Assembly: GCA_964561605.1 (NCBI GenBank) | Contig: CAZLQD010000012.1 | Location: 62,001 to 126,000, forward strand | Direction of reading: 5' to 3' | DNA from: JALUZX01 sp964561605 | GTDB taxonomy: Bacteria > Planctomycetota > UBA1135 > JALUZX01 | Length of the DNA stretch: 64,000 nucleotides | Notes under the pieces: generated by a model | The model's database searches: none | The model's input: the letters and a program-made list of their open reading frames with translations, nothing else | What the model was told of the DNA's origin: nothing | Translations under genes and position numbers: made by a program | Shown: positions 26,817-35,483 of the stretch, piece by piece | How positions within the stretch are numbered: the stretch's first letter is position 1 | Layout of the letters: the number at the start of each line of letters is the position of its first letter

Positions 26817-26840
26817 CGGGGGGGTGCAAAAGCCCCCCCG
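26817..26840 (+). terminator. Perfect G7/C7 hairpin after the antiporter gene
   Basis: CGGGGGGG, loop TGCAAAAG, CCCCCCCG: an 8-bp perfect stem 36 bp after the stop codon. The sequence that follows is pyrimidine-rich but has no continuous T tract, so it is a factor-independent terminator of modest quality or an mRNA 3'-end stabiliser. It separates the antiporter from the PTS IIA-like gene. Confidence 0.65.
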
Positions 26841-26918
26841 TCCTTGTATGTTCTTCCTCTTTCGTTTTCTTCCCGGGCGCCGCGGCGCCGCCGGAACTTT
26901 CCTGGCGGGAGAGACTTC

Positions 26919-27431
26919 ATGGAACTGGTGGAACTCTTGGAGCGGGGGACGATCCTCCTTCCCTTGGAAGCGAGGGACAAGTGGGAGGCGATCCGCATCC
27001 TCACGAAGAGCCTCGTGGAGGAAGGGAAGCTCCCCGCCGAGCGGTTCGAGGAGGTCCACCGGGCCCTGGTGGAGCGGGAGAAGGAACTCTCCACGGGGAT
27101 GGAGAAGGGGATCGCCGTGCCTCACGCCGGCGTGGACATGCCGGGCGAGGCCCTGGGCTCCCTGGGACTGGCGCCCCAGGGCATTCCCTTCGAGTGCCTC
27201 GACGGCGAGCCGGCCAGGATCATCTTCTTGATGGTCACTCCCAAGGACAAGAAGCTCCGCCACTTGCGGACTCTCTCCACGATCGTGCGGGTCCTGGCCG
27301 ACGAAGGCCTGCGCAGGCGCCTCCTCGAGTGCGGCGACAAGAAGGAGGTCATGCAGGTTCTCCAGGAGCGGGAAGAGGCCCTTCTCAAGGAAGGTGGCCC
27401 ATGGCCTGGGCGTCGCTCGCCCTTTTCCTGA
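26919..27431 (+). CDS. PTS EIIA-type (Fru/Ntr family) regulatory protein
   Basis: A 170-residue cytosolic protein of the PTS_EIIA_2 fold. It begins MELVELLERGTILLPLEARD and contains EKELSTGMEKGIAVPHAGVD, in which the His of VPHAG is the phosphorylation site. IIFLMVTPKDKKLRHLRTLS matches the family's central strands. The first residues fit PtsN-like proteins, which regulate rather than transport sugars. No EI, HPr or EIIBC gene is nearby. Its position after a sodium/proton antiporter suggests it may modulate ion transport, as EIIA-Ntr does elsewhere, but this is inference. It overlaps the next gene by 31 bp. Confidence 0.88.
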   Translation: MELVELLERGTILLPLEARDKWEAIRILTKSLVEEGKLPAERFEEVHRALVEREKELSTGMEKGIAVPHAGVDMPGEALGSLGLAPQGIPFECLDGEPARIIFLMVTPKDKKLRHLRTLSTIVRVLADEGLRRRLLECGDKKEVMQVLQEREEALLKEGGPWPGRRSPFS

Positions 27432-30400
27432 CCGGCGCGGGCGGACTTCTCCTGGAGCTGGTCTGGGCCAGGGCCCTGGGGTGGGCCCTGGGGCTTTCCG
27501 TGGGCACCCAGGTCCTTGCCGTGGCGGCCTTCGTGGGGGGCAACGGTGCGGGGGCCGCTCTGGCCGGGAAGTGGGCCTCTTCCAGGGGGAGGCCCTTGGC
27601 GGGGGCACGGGTCCTGGCCGGCCTGGCCTTCCTCGCTTCCCTTGGGGTCTACCCCCTCCTGGCCTGGGCGGGCCACCCCGAGTCTCCGGCCCTCTTGAGG
27701 ACCGCCGGGGCGGCCCTTCTCCCCATCTTCCTGGCGGCCCTCGTGGGAGGAGGGGTGACCCCCCTGGTCCTGGCGGCCCGGGCGGACCGGGGCGAGGCGG
27801 GCCGGGCGGGTATTCTTCTGGGCGGAAACCTGGTGGGTTCCCTCGTTGGGGCACTGGCGGGAGGTGGATGGCTCATCCCCTTCCTGGGGTGCCGCTGGAC
27901 GGGTTGGATCGGGGCTGGGGCCTACCTGGCGGCAGGGTTCCTCCTCTTCCTGGTTTCCGATAGGGCGGAATCCCTGCCGGGGGAGAGAGGCTCCCGCGAC
28001 CTGGTGGAAGCCGGGGAGGGCGCTCCGGTCCGGGCGGTCCTCCCTGCGGCCTTCCTGGCGGGTTTCGCCGCCCTGGGCCTGGAGACCCTCCTCTTCCGGA
28101 TGCTTGTCTTGCGCACAGGCGCGTTTTCCCTCTCCCTGGCCGGGGTGGCCGGGGCCTTCCTCCTGGCCCTGGGCCTGGGCTCCCTCCTCCTGCCGGGGCT
28201 CCTGGGGCGGTTCGCCCCGGGGAAGGCGGCGGCCTGGCTTCTCCTCCTGGCGGTCCTGGGATGCCTGGCGGCGCCCCATCTCTTCGTGCTCCTGGGGGGG
28301 CTTCTCCCCTGGCACAGGGGGGGGACGCCCTGGACCCAGGCGGGCCTTCCCCTCCTCTACGGCCTCCTCGTGGGGGGGCCGGCGGCCCTGGCCCTGGGGG
28401 GGCTCTTTCCCCTTATCTATGCCGGGACCTCCGGCTCCAGGCCCCTCGTGGCGGGAGCCCTCACCCTGGCCTGGTCGGCCGGGGCCCTTGCCGGAGCGGC
28501 CTCGACCCCCCTGGTCCTGGTTCCCCTGTCCCCGGGACCCGATCCTTTTCCCTGGTGCGGATTGGCCCTGGGGGCGCTCCTGATTCCCGGGATCCTTCCC
28601 CTTCCTCCCAGGCGCTTCTCCCTCGGAGTCGCGGCGGCGGGAATCCTCCTGGCCCTCCTCGGGGCCTTTCCCGCCGCCAGGGAGGGTAGGGTGCCTCCCT
28701 TCGAGAGGACCTCCGTGGCCGGTCCTGGAAGGAAGGTCCTGGAGACCAGGCACGACGCCGTCACCGTGGCCACGGCGGTATACGACTACCAGGCCCACGA
28801 GAAACTCCTCTTCACCGACGGGTTCCAGGCGGCCTCCCTTGGAAAGAAGGGGGGATACATGAGGCTCCTGGCCCACCTGCCCCTCCTGCTCCACCCGGCT
28901 CCCAGGCGGGCCGTCCTGGTGGCCCTTGGAACGGGGACCACCCTCCAGTCCCTGTGTCTCCACGAGGAGCTGGAGCGGATCGACGCCGTGGAGATCTCCC
29001 CCGCCGTGGTGGGCCTGACCCGCTGGTTTCCCGGGCCCGGGTCTTCGCCGCCGGACCCGGGTCTCACCTTCTCCTTCCGGGGGGGCGACCCCAGGGTGAG
29101 GCTCCACGTCCAGGACGGGCGGCTCTTCCTGCGGGAACTTGCGGCCAGGCGGATCCGGGGGGAGGGGAGCGGCCCGGACGTGATCACCCAGGAGCCCCTC
29201 CTGCCCTACACCCCGGCGGCCCTTCCCTTCTACACCCTGGAATTCTACAGGATCGTCCGGAAGGCCCTGGCCCCGGGAGGGGTTTTCGCCCAGTGGATTC
29301 CCCTTGGATCCACGCCGCCGGAAATGAGCCGGGTCCTGGCGGCGACCATGGCACGGGCCTTCCCCTGGATCTCCCTCTGGGTCTTCGACGACTCGGCCCT
29401 TCTCCTCGGGAGCGACCGGCCCCGGATGCCCTCGGCGGACCGTTTCCGCCGGGCTTTCCTGGAGGCCGGTGTGGCGGAGGACCTCCGCCGGGCCGGTGCG
29501 GTCCGGGGAGAGGACCTTCTCGCAGGGTTCGTGACGGACGACCGGTCCCGGCTCGGGTGGCCCGGGAGGGAGGGCCTCCTCCGGGACGACAAGCCCTTCC
29601 TGGAACGGTTTTCCCGGCCCTCGGGCAGGGAGATCCTGGGGTGGTTCCCCCGGGCCTTCCGCTGGGTGTCGGAACTCAGGGGGAAGGATGGGCCTTCCTT
29701 CCTTCCGCCGGGCCTCTTCCGGGCCCAGGCTCTATACCTTCAGGGCCGGATACTCTGGGCAAGGGAGACGGAGAGGCTCCTTTCGGGCGGCGGAGGGGGG
29801 AGCCCCGGTGCGGGGGTGGCCTTCCTGGCCGCCTTGGGATCGGATCCGCTCCACAGGGCGTCCTGGACGGCTCTCCGGGAGTACAGGGCCCGCCGGGCGG
29901 CCCTTCTCGGAAGGAGCGCCCTGGCTGCAGGCGACGCCGCCACGGCGGAGGCCCGTTTCCGGGCGGCCCTGGAGTTCCGGCCCGATGATTCGTGGAACCG
30001 GATCTTCCTGGCTGCGGCCCTGGCCGCCCTGGGGCACGGCGGGGAGGCGGAGAAACTCCTGGCGGAAGCAGATTGGTGGTGGCCGGGAGTTCTCCGGACC
30101 AGGCTCTTCGGGAAGGCCCTGGGGGGGATTCTGGAGCCCCTGGTACGGGTCCTGGGGAGGCGACTCCGGCTCCTCAGGGATGGGGGAACGGGAAAGGGCG
30201 CCCTCGGGCCCTTCCGCCCGAAAGAACTGGTGCTCTTTCCAGGGAAGGGGGGGGGAGGGCTCCTGGACGTCCTGGCCCGGGCCTTTCCCGAGGATTTCAC
30301 CGGGGCCCTCCTGGAGGGGCTCCGGGCGGGAGGGCAGGCCAGGGCCCGGGCCTTGCGGGTCGGGGCCAGGCTGGCCGATCCCTTCCTGGCCCGGGAGGTC

Positions 30401-30748
30401 TCCTTGTCTTTCGGGGCCTACTCTCCCGGAGAACGGATCCTGGCCCTTCCTTTGTTGGCGGGTACGGCCTTCTGGCCGGGCGAACTCCTCCGGCGGGTGG
30501 CACGGGATCCTTCCTCCCGCGTCCGGGCGGCCCTGGCGGCGGCCCTGGTCCGGGCCGGGAAGCGCCCCGAGGCTCTGGAGATCCTTCTGGAACTCCTGGA
30601 GGATTCTTCCCTTCGGGTGCGGCAGGCCGCGGCCTTGTCGGTGAAGGTGTGCCTGGGGGGCCTGGAGGGTTACGATCCGGCAGGAACGCCCGGGGAACGG
30701 GCCGCCGCAGTGAAAGCCTTGAGGAGAAGGGCCGGACGGGGGAAGTAG
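27401..30748 (+). CDS. Membrane spermidine-synthase-like protein fused to TPR and HEAT repeats
   Basis: A 1115-residue protein. Residues 1 to about 430 hold many membrane helices of the fused spermidine synthase type (MAWASLALFLTGAGGLLLEL, with GLETLLFRMLVLRTGAFSLS). A methyltransferase-fold domain follows at about 440-700, with LLFTDGFQAAS, motif I at about 506 (AVLVALGTGTT), acidic EISPAVV, HVQDGRLFL, and VITQEPLLPYTPAALPFYTL. The Asp-rich catalytic segment of true aminopropyltransferases (YD.I..D) reads PDVITQEP here, so polyamine synthesis is doubtful. Residues about 835-890 form a TPR-like unit and about 1020-1085 HEAT units (VRAALAAALVRAG, LRVRQAAALSVKV). ATG 27401 overlaps the preceding gene and follows AAGGAAGGTGG. 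Confidence 0.8.
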   Translation: MAWASLALFLTGAGGLLLELVWARALGWALGLSVGTQVLAVAAFVGGNGAGAALAGKWASSRGRPLAGARVLAGLAFLASLGVYPLLAWAGHPESPALLRTAGAALLPIFLAALVGGGVTPLVLAARADRGEAGRAGILLGGNLVGSLVGALAGGGWLIPFLGCRWTGWIGAGAYLAAGFLLFLVSDRAESLPGERGSRDLVEAGEGAPVRAVLPAAFLAGFAALGLETLLFRMLVLRTGAFSLSLAGVAGAFLLALGLGSLLLPGLLGRFAPGKAAAWLLLLAVLGCLAAPHLFVLLGGLLPWHRGGTPWTQAGLPLLYGLLVGGPAALALGGLFPLIYAGTSGSRPLVAGALTLAWSAGALAGAASTPLVLVPLSPGPDPFPWCGLALGALLIPGILPLPPRRFSLGVAAAGILLALLGAFPAAREGRVPPFERTSVAGPGRKVLETRHDAVTVATAVYDYQAHEKLLFTDGFQAASLGKKGGYMRLLAHLPLLLHPAPRRAVLVALGTGTTLQSLCLHEELERIDAVEISPAVVGLTRWFPGPGSSPPDPGLTFSFRGGDPRVRLHVQDGRLFLRELAARRIRGEGSGPDVITQEPLLPYTPAALPFYTLEFYRIVRKALAPGGVFAQWIPLGSTPPEMSRVLAATMARAFPWISLWVFDDSALLLGSDRPRMPSADRFRRAFLEAGVAEDLRRAGAVRGEDLLAGFVTDDRSRLGWPGREGLLRDDKPFLERFSRPSGREILGWFPRAFRWVSELRGKDGPSFLPPGLFRAQALYLQGRILWARETERLLSGGGGGSPGAGVAFLAALGSDPLHRASWTALREYRARRAALLGRSALAAGDAATAEARFRAALEFRPDDSWNRIFLAAALAALGHGGEAEKLLAEADWWWPGVLRTRLFGKALGGILEPLVRVLGRRLRLLRDGGTGKGALGPFRPKELVLFPGKGGGGLLDVLARAFPEDFTGALLEGLRAGGQARARALRVGARLADPFLAREVSLSFGAYSPGERILALPLLAGTAFWPGELLRRVARDPSSRVRAALAAALVRAGKRPEALEILLELLEDSSLRVRQAAALSVKVCLGGLEGYDPAGTPGERAAAVKALRRRAGRGK

Positions 30749-30785
30749 GTCGGGCCCTTTGAAGAACAGGAGGATAGGAAGGCAT

Positions 30786-31796
30786 ATGAAGCAAGTCACC
30801 CTGGAGGAACTGGCCCGGGAGATCGGGGGGGAGGTGAAAGGCGACGGGAAGGTCCTCCTGAAGGGAGTGGCCTCCCTGGAGGAGGCCGGGCCGGAAGAGC
30901 TTTCCTTCTTCGGGGATCCCAAGCTTTCCTCCGCGGCGGCCCGCAGTCGGGCCGGGGCCCTGGTTACCCCCCAAGGGAGCGGGGTCTTTCCGGGCCCCAG
31001 GATCGAGAGTTCCAATCCCTATCTCACCTTCGCCCGGGCTGTGGCCTTCTTTCATCCGCCCTACCGGGTGGAGAAGCACAGGGTGGATCCCACGGCCAGG
31101 GTCTCTCCCCTGGCCTACCTGGAAGAGCCCGTCGAAGTCGGTCCCTTCGTGGTGGTCGAGGAGGGGGCCCGTGTCGGGGCGGGGAGCCTTCTCGAGGCTG
31201 GGTGTTACGTGGGGAGGGACTGCCGGATCGGGAAGGAGTGCCGCCTCCATCCCAGGGTGGTCCTCTACCACGAGACCGAGCTGGGGGACCGGGTGGAGAT
31301 CCACGCCGGGGCGGTCCTGGGATCCGATGGTTTCGGCTATGCCAGGGACGGGGCGAAGTACGTCAAGTTTCCCCAGGTCGGGAAGGTGGTGGTGGAGGAC
31401 GACGTGGAGATCGGGGCCAACGTCACCATCGACAGGGCCGCCCTGGGGGAGACCCGGTTGTGCCGGGGAGTGAAGCTGGACAACCTGGTTCACGTGGCCC
31501 ACAACTGCCGGATCGGGGAGGACACGGCCTTCGCTGCCCAGGTGGGGGTTTCGGGTTCCACCGAGATCGGGGCCCGGTGCATGGTGGGAGGGCAGGCCGG
31601 TTTCACGGGTCACATCAAGATCGGGGACCAGGTCGTGGTCTACGCCCAGTCGGGCGTTCACGACGACCTCCCTTCCAATACCCGCTGGCTCGGCTCCCCC
31701 GCCATGCCCGCCCGTGAAGCCTTCCGGAACCTGGCGGCCTTCGGCAAGCTCCACGAACTCGCCCGGCGCCTGAAAGAACTCGAGCGCCGCACCTGA
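30786..31796 (+). CDS. lpxD: UDP-3-O-acylglucosamine N-acyltransferase
   Basis: Third enzyme of lipid A synthesis, which adds the N-linked acyl chain using acyl-ACP. The 336-residue protein starts MKQVTLEELAREIGGEVKGD with the uridine-binding N-domain (ELSFFGDPKLSSAAARSRAG), followed by the left-handed beta-helix of hexapeptide repeats (RIGKECRLHPRVVL, VEIGANVTIDRAALGETRL). The catalytic His region HVAHNCRIGEDTAFAAQVGV and GGQAGFTGHIKIGD are intact. No lpxA, lpxC or fabZ is adjacent. AGGAGGA lies 11 bases before ATG 30786. Its TGA is the first base group of the tandem repeat at 31795. Confidence 0.97.
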   Translation: MKQVTLEELAREIGGEVKGDGKVLLKGVASLEEAGPEELSFFGDPKLSSAAARSRAGALVTPQGSGVFPGPRIESSNPYLTFARAVAFFHPPYRVEKHRVDPTARVSPLAYLEEPVEVGPFVVVEEGARVGAGSLLEAGCYVGRDCRIGKECRLHPRVVLYHETELGDRVEIHAGAVLGSDGFGYARDGAKYVKFPQVGKVVVEDDVEIGANVTIDRAALGETRLCRGVKLDNLVHVAHNCRIGEDTAFAAQVGVSGSTEIGARCMVGGQAGFTGHIKIGDQVVVYAQSGVHDDLPSNTRWLGSPAMPAREAFRNLAAFGKLHELARRLKELERRT

Positions 31797-33385
31797 TCCC
31801 CCCTTTTTTTGCCGGGAGGAGTTTTATAACGAAGATCCCCCCCTTTTTTGCCGGGAGGAGTTTTATAACGAAGGGGGGGGTGTTTCAGGATCTCCAGGGC
31901 TTTCTCCAGGGTGGGATCGCTTTTCTCGTAGGCTTTGGGGGGGACTTTCACCAGGATGTCGGGGGTGACGCCGATTCCTTCCAAGCACTTTCCCCGGGGA
32001 TCGAGGCTCTGCCAGCGGGAGGACCAGACCTGGCAACCGGGAAGGATCTCGAAGGGGGCCGGGTTTCCGCTGGCCCCGCGGGAGGGCAACCCCAGGGTGA
32101 ACAGGTTCGGCAGGGCCTTGGCCATGAGGAGAAAGGCCTCGGTGGAACTTACACAATAGGGGCCCTGCAGGACGGCTACGGGGCGGCGGTCCGGCGCCTT
32201 TCCCGCCAGGGGAGAAATTATCCGTTTCTTCGTTGGGCCGAAGCCTTGGAAGCCTCCCAGGGTTGGATCCCGGAAGCGGTGGAGGGCGTAGACCACTTTC
32301 TTGTCTGCGAAACGCCGGGCCACGGCCAGGGCGGCCTGCTCCCTTCCTCCCCCGTTGGCCCGCACGTCCAGGATGAGGGAAGGAGCCCGGGAGAGACGGT
32401 CCAGGGCGGCCTGGAGCCTGGCGAGGCGCCTTCCCTGGAGCTGGAAGGTGGCGATCAGGGCGTATCCAGGTCCGGCCTTCATCCTCCCCACGAGGAGGTT
32501 CCTCTCCTCCAGGAAAACCCTTTCCAGGGAGGCCCGGATGGCCTGGAGGTTCCAGTTCCTGGGAAAGGTCGCCATGGGAACGGTGCCTCGAACCCCCCTT
32601 GGGGTCCGGATCCAGGTATGGAGATCCTTTAGGCCTGCCAGGGCCCTGCGGCAGACCTCCAGGAAGGACCCGGGTGTGGGGGCGGAGAGGGCCTTGGCCA
32701 GGTAAGGACGAAAGACCTCCCCTGGGCCGGAGGGCTTCCCGGGGAGGCCGAAGAAGGGCCAGGTCCGGCCCAGGTGGGTCCAAAGGGCCCGGTAGGCCGC
32801 CGCCCTGGCCCGGGCGTCGAAAGGCGTTGTATGGGTCACTTCCAAGCGTAAGTCGTCCACCCAGAGGGTTCCCGACATGGTGAGGACCAGCCCGACCCGG
32901 ACCCGGGCGGCTCCGGGGGGAGCCAGGGCGTGGGCGAAGAGATCCACCCAGGGGCGGGTCCCGGAAAGGACCTCCGTGGCGGCTCTTTTCAGGACCCGGC
33001 CCTCGGGGGACAGGAAGAAGAGAAAGGCCCCGGCGTTGACGAACTGGTTTCCCTCCCGCCGGATCTCCTTGCAGGAGGCTGCCGCCCGGAGGACCACCCT
33101 GTCTCCGGGCTCCACGGGCACATCCTGGACCAAGGCCGGCCACGAGGCGGTGGAAGCGTTTCCCCGAATCCGGATGGATCGTCTCCCCGACCGGGCCTTC
33201 CGGGAGTCCGGGACCACCTCCGCCGGAGGCCCCTTCTCCCGGTTCCTGGCTCCGCCGATCAGTTTCCAATGGGCCGGCGGAAACCCGCCCTCTTCGAAGG
33301 ATGGGTTCGCCAGGGCAGAACCCGGGCTCGAGGGACTCGAGACCTGGAATAGGAGCAAGAGGGAGAGAAGGGCGGGAGCGGTCAT
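31658..33385 (-). CDS. Exported S41-family (TSPc) peptidase with repeat-derived C-terminal tail
   Basis: A 575-residue protein with signal peptide MTAPALLSLLLLFQVSS. Residues about 30-200 form a beta domain (VQDVPVEPGDRVVLRAAASC and GTLWVDDLRLEV) like carbohydrate-binding or Ig-type folds. The S41 peptidase domain follows, with SLILDVRANGGGREQAALAV, the nucleophile region GPYCVSSTEAFLLMAKAL and the loop LGLPSRGASGNPAPF, fitting S41B enzymes that lack the usual Lys. The domain ends near LEKALEILK. Beyond this the frame runs through the tandem 39-bp repeat, giving LRYKTPPGKK twice, and into the lpxD 3' end. It starts after GAGGAGG and follows the Big_5 gene by 33 bp. Confidence 0.82.
   Translation of the reverse strand: MTAPALLSLLLLFQVSSPSSPGSALANPSFEEGGFPPAHWKLIGGARNREKGPPAEVVPDSRKARSGRRSIRIRGNASTASWPALVQDVPVEPGDRVVLRAAASCKEIRREGNQFVNAGAFLFFLSPEGRVLKRAATEVLSGTRPWVDLFAHALAPPGAARVRVGLVLTMSGTLWVDDLRLEVTHTTPFDARARAAAYRALWTHLGRTWPFFGLPGKPSGPGEVFRPYLAKALSAPTPGSFLEVCRRALAGLKDLHTWIRTPRGVRGTVPMATFPRNWNLQAIRASLERVFLEERNLLVGRMKAGPGYALIATFQLQGRRLARLQAALDRLSRAPSLILDVRANGGGREQAALAVARRFADKKVVYALHRFRDPTLGGFQGFGPTKKRIISPLAGKAPDRRPVAVLQGPYCVSSTEAFLLMAKALPNLFTLGLPSRGASGNPAPFEILPGCQVWSSRWQSLDPRGKCLEGIGVTPDILVKVPPKAYEKSDPTLEKALEILKHPPLRYKTPPGKKGGDLRYKTPPGKKRGDQVRRSSSFRRRASSWSLPKAARFRKASRAGMAGEPSQRVLEGRSS
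31795..31880 (+). repeat. Two tandem 39-bp copies of the C-run/core/G-run element
   Basis: Copy A at 31795-31833 and copy B at 31834-31872 have period 39. Each reads GAT, C6-7, T6-7, then GCCGGGAGGAGTTTTATAAC and GAA; copy B is closed by G8. Only the C and T run lengths differ. The core is the same as at 16873-16909 except one base. It starts on the lpxD stop codon and is read in the antisense frame as a 13-residue repeat at the end of the convergent S41 peptidase. Confidence 0.85.
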
Positions 33386-33418
33386 GGAGCCTCCTCGTTC
33401 CCAGCCCCCCCTTTTCCT

Positions 33419-35446
33419 TCAAGGCCGTTTTACAAGAACCACCTTGGTCCCGTCGAGGGTGACCGTGAGCCGGTTCCCCTCGGGCCCCTGGAAGGGGATG
33501 TCGTAGGCCCCCTCCCTGGGCCGGAGGACGGCCAGGTGGATCGTCCCTCCCCCGGCGGTCCACGTGCCTTCCAAAACGGTCTGACGTAAACCCTGCCTGA
33601 GGTAGAACCGGAAGGCCCCCCCGGCTTCGAGGGTGAGGGCGATCGCCCCGGTCATGTCCTGGGCGGCCCAGGTGCCTTCCAGCGCCTTGGGCCTGGAGCC
33701 ACCCCCCGCTCCGGGAGAGAGAGGCCCGGCGGCGGGGGCGCCGGCCCGGTCCGCCCTGGTGAACAGGATCTTCCGGCCCTCGATCTCCAGGACCACCCTT
33801 CCTGGACCGGTGAACCTGTAGGCCACCCTGGTGGTTTCCTCGTCCCCTTCCTCGCGGACCAGGAGTACCCCTCCCTGGTCCCGCCAGGTCCCCCGGCTCT
33901 TCTCCTCTCCGTCGGGGGAGGCGATCTTCATCCGGTAACGCCCGCCCGGGAGGAAGGCGATCTCGATGGACCCTTCCTCACCCCGGGCGATCCACCTTCC
34001 CAGGAAGGGGGAGGCTCCGGCCTTCCCTTCCGCCGGGGGAGAGGAGCTTTCCCCCTTTTCTTTCCGGGTACGGACCCTTTCCTTCCCCGGGACCCCGGCG
34101 GCGGGGTTTTTGGCCTCCTCCTCCAGGCGCTCGTAGAACTGGGTCACCCCGTTCTCCATGGTCAGGGCCAGTCGCCCCGAAGGTTCCAGGGTCCACCCGT
34201 AGACCTCGGGTTCCCCCATGTCTTGGTCCCGGACCACCAGTTTGAGCCCTTTCACCTCCCAGCGTCCCTTCCTCTCGATCCTCCTGCCCAGCACCAGGGT
34301 CAGGCTGGTGAAGCTCCCGTCCTTGCAGAACCTCCAGGTTCGTTCGTTGTTCCCGCCCCAGCGTGTGCGCCACGTCCCGGCCAGGTCTCCACCCCTTACG
34401 AAGGGAAGGGGAGTCCATGTCCTGGGACGCCGGTCCGCCGGGCCTCTCTTCAGGACCAGCTTTCCTTGGGGGCCGGCGGACCAGAGGAGGGGAGAGAAAC
34501 TCTTCCCTCTCTCCCCGGTAAGGAGCAGTTCGGATTCCCGGATCTTCCAGGTCCCGTGGATGAAGACCCGCTTCTTCCCGTCGATCCTGAGAAGTCCCCA
34601 CTCTCCGCCGGGGAAGAACCACTGCTCGATCCTGCCCGACCGGGTTTTCATGACCCAGCGCCCCGCAGGCGGCTCCAGAGGCTGGGCTTCCTTCCCGGCG
34701 GCGGGGGCGGTGGTGAAGGAGAGCTCGAAGGGGGCGGCCGGAACCCCTTCCTTGGAGACGAATCCCTTGCTCCGTCCCGTGTTGATCCCCACGCCGTAAT
34801 TCTTGCCAGGGGCGAGTCTCACGGGGATCACCAGGTGCCGGCCTCCTTCGAAGTAGGGCCTCTTCCCGGGGATGTATCCCAGCCTCTCCCTGCCGGGAAG
34901 CCGGGCGAGGCTCATCCCCCGGGGATCCATGTCCCGGGAGAACCAGATCTCCACCTTGGAAAGGGCGGGATCCACGCCGGTGCTCCCACCGGGAGGAACG
35001 GTCCGGACCACCCGGGGCGCCCTCTCCCGGGGAGCGGCCGGGGCCGGCCCGGTCTTCCCCCCACCTGCGGTGGTGAATGTGAGGACGAAAGGCGGGAGGG
35101 GCACGTTGTCCGCCGATTGGAAACCCTTCCTGGCGGCGCTGTTGAAACCCAGGGAGTAGAGGGTTCCGGGTTTCAGTGTCCCCAGAGGGATCGAGAAGGT
35201 CCGGGAGTCCAGGTAGCGGGGCCTTCCCGCCAGAGGAGGGAGGATCCCCGGCCCGGCCTTCACCAGGGAGAAGGAGTTCTGGAGCATGTCCCGGTCGAAG
35301 ACCACAAGGATCCGGCCCGCCTTCGTGGATACGCCCTTTGAATCCGCCGCGGGGATGGTGGAGACCACTTGGGGAGGGGCCTGGGCGTGAGCCGGGGGGG
35401 TGAAACCGGAAAAGAGGAAGACTAGGAAGAGGGCTTCGCGCTCCAT
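33419..35446 (-). CDS. Exported Big_5 (SbsA Ig-like) and lipocalin-like repeat protein
   Basis: A 675-residue protein of unknown function with signal peptide MEREALFLVFLFSGFTPPAH. Two bacterial Ig-like Big_5 domains come first, each with the pattern VVSTIPAADSKGVSTKAGRI / ILVVFDRDM and VVRTVPPGGSTGVDP / VEIWFSRDMDP, ending FELSFTTAP. The rest is built of about four lipocalin-like beta units with recurring G(T/R)W openings: RWVMKTRSGRIEQWFFPGGE, GTWRTRWGGNNERTWRF, GRWIARGEEGSIEIAFLPGG and GTWAAQDMTGAIALTLEAGG. The same unit caps the adjacent trypsin-like protein. No catalytic residues recognised; surface binding or structural role is plausible. Confidence 0.8.
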   Translation of the reverse strand: MEREALFLVFLFSGFTPPAHAQAPPQVVSTIPAADSKGVSTKAGRILVVFDRDMLQNSFSLVKAGPGILPPLAGRPRYLDSRTFSIPLGTLKPGTLYSLGFNSAARKGFQSADNVPLPPFVLTFTTAGGGKTGPAPAAPRERAPRVVRTVPPGGSTGVDPALSKVEIWFSRDMDPRGMSLARLPGRERLGYIPGKRPYFEGGRHLVIPVRLAPGKNYGVGINTGRSKGFVSKEGVPAAPFELSFTTAPAAGKEAQPLEPPAGRWVMKTRSGRIEQWFFPGGEWGLLRIDGKKRVFIHGTWKIRESELLLTGERGKSFSPLLWSAGPQGKLVLKRGPADRRPRTWTPLPFVRGGDLAGTWRTRWGGNNERTWRFCKDGSFTSLTLVLGRRIERKGRWEVKGLKLVVRDQDMGEPEVYGWTLEPSGRLALTMENGVTQFYERLEEEAKNPAAGVPGKERVRTRKEKGESSSPPAEGKAGASPFLGRWIARGEEGSIEIAFLPGGRYRMKIASPDGEEKSRGTWRDQGGVLLVREEGDEETTRVAYRFTGPGRVVLEIEGRKILFTRADRAGAPAAGPLSPGAGGGSRPKALEGTWAAQDMTGAIALTLEAGGAFRFYLRQGLRQTVLEGTWTAGGGTIHLAVLRPREGAYDIPFQGPEGNRLTVTLDGTKVVLVKRP

Positions 35447-35483
35447 GGGTTCGTCCTTTCTCGCAGGGGTCGCCTTCCCGGGT

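Noticed and set aside
27401..30748. Annotation as spermidine synthase (speE)
   Set aside because: The fold is similar but the catalytic Asp segment is altered and the protein is a membrane/TPR/HEAT fusion.
31795..31872. CRISPR array
   Set aside because: The two 39-bp units are directly adjacent with no spacer, and no cas gene is present.
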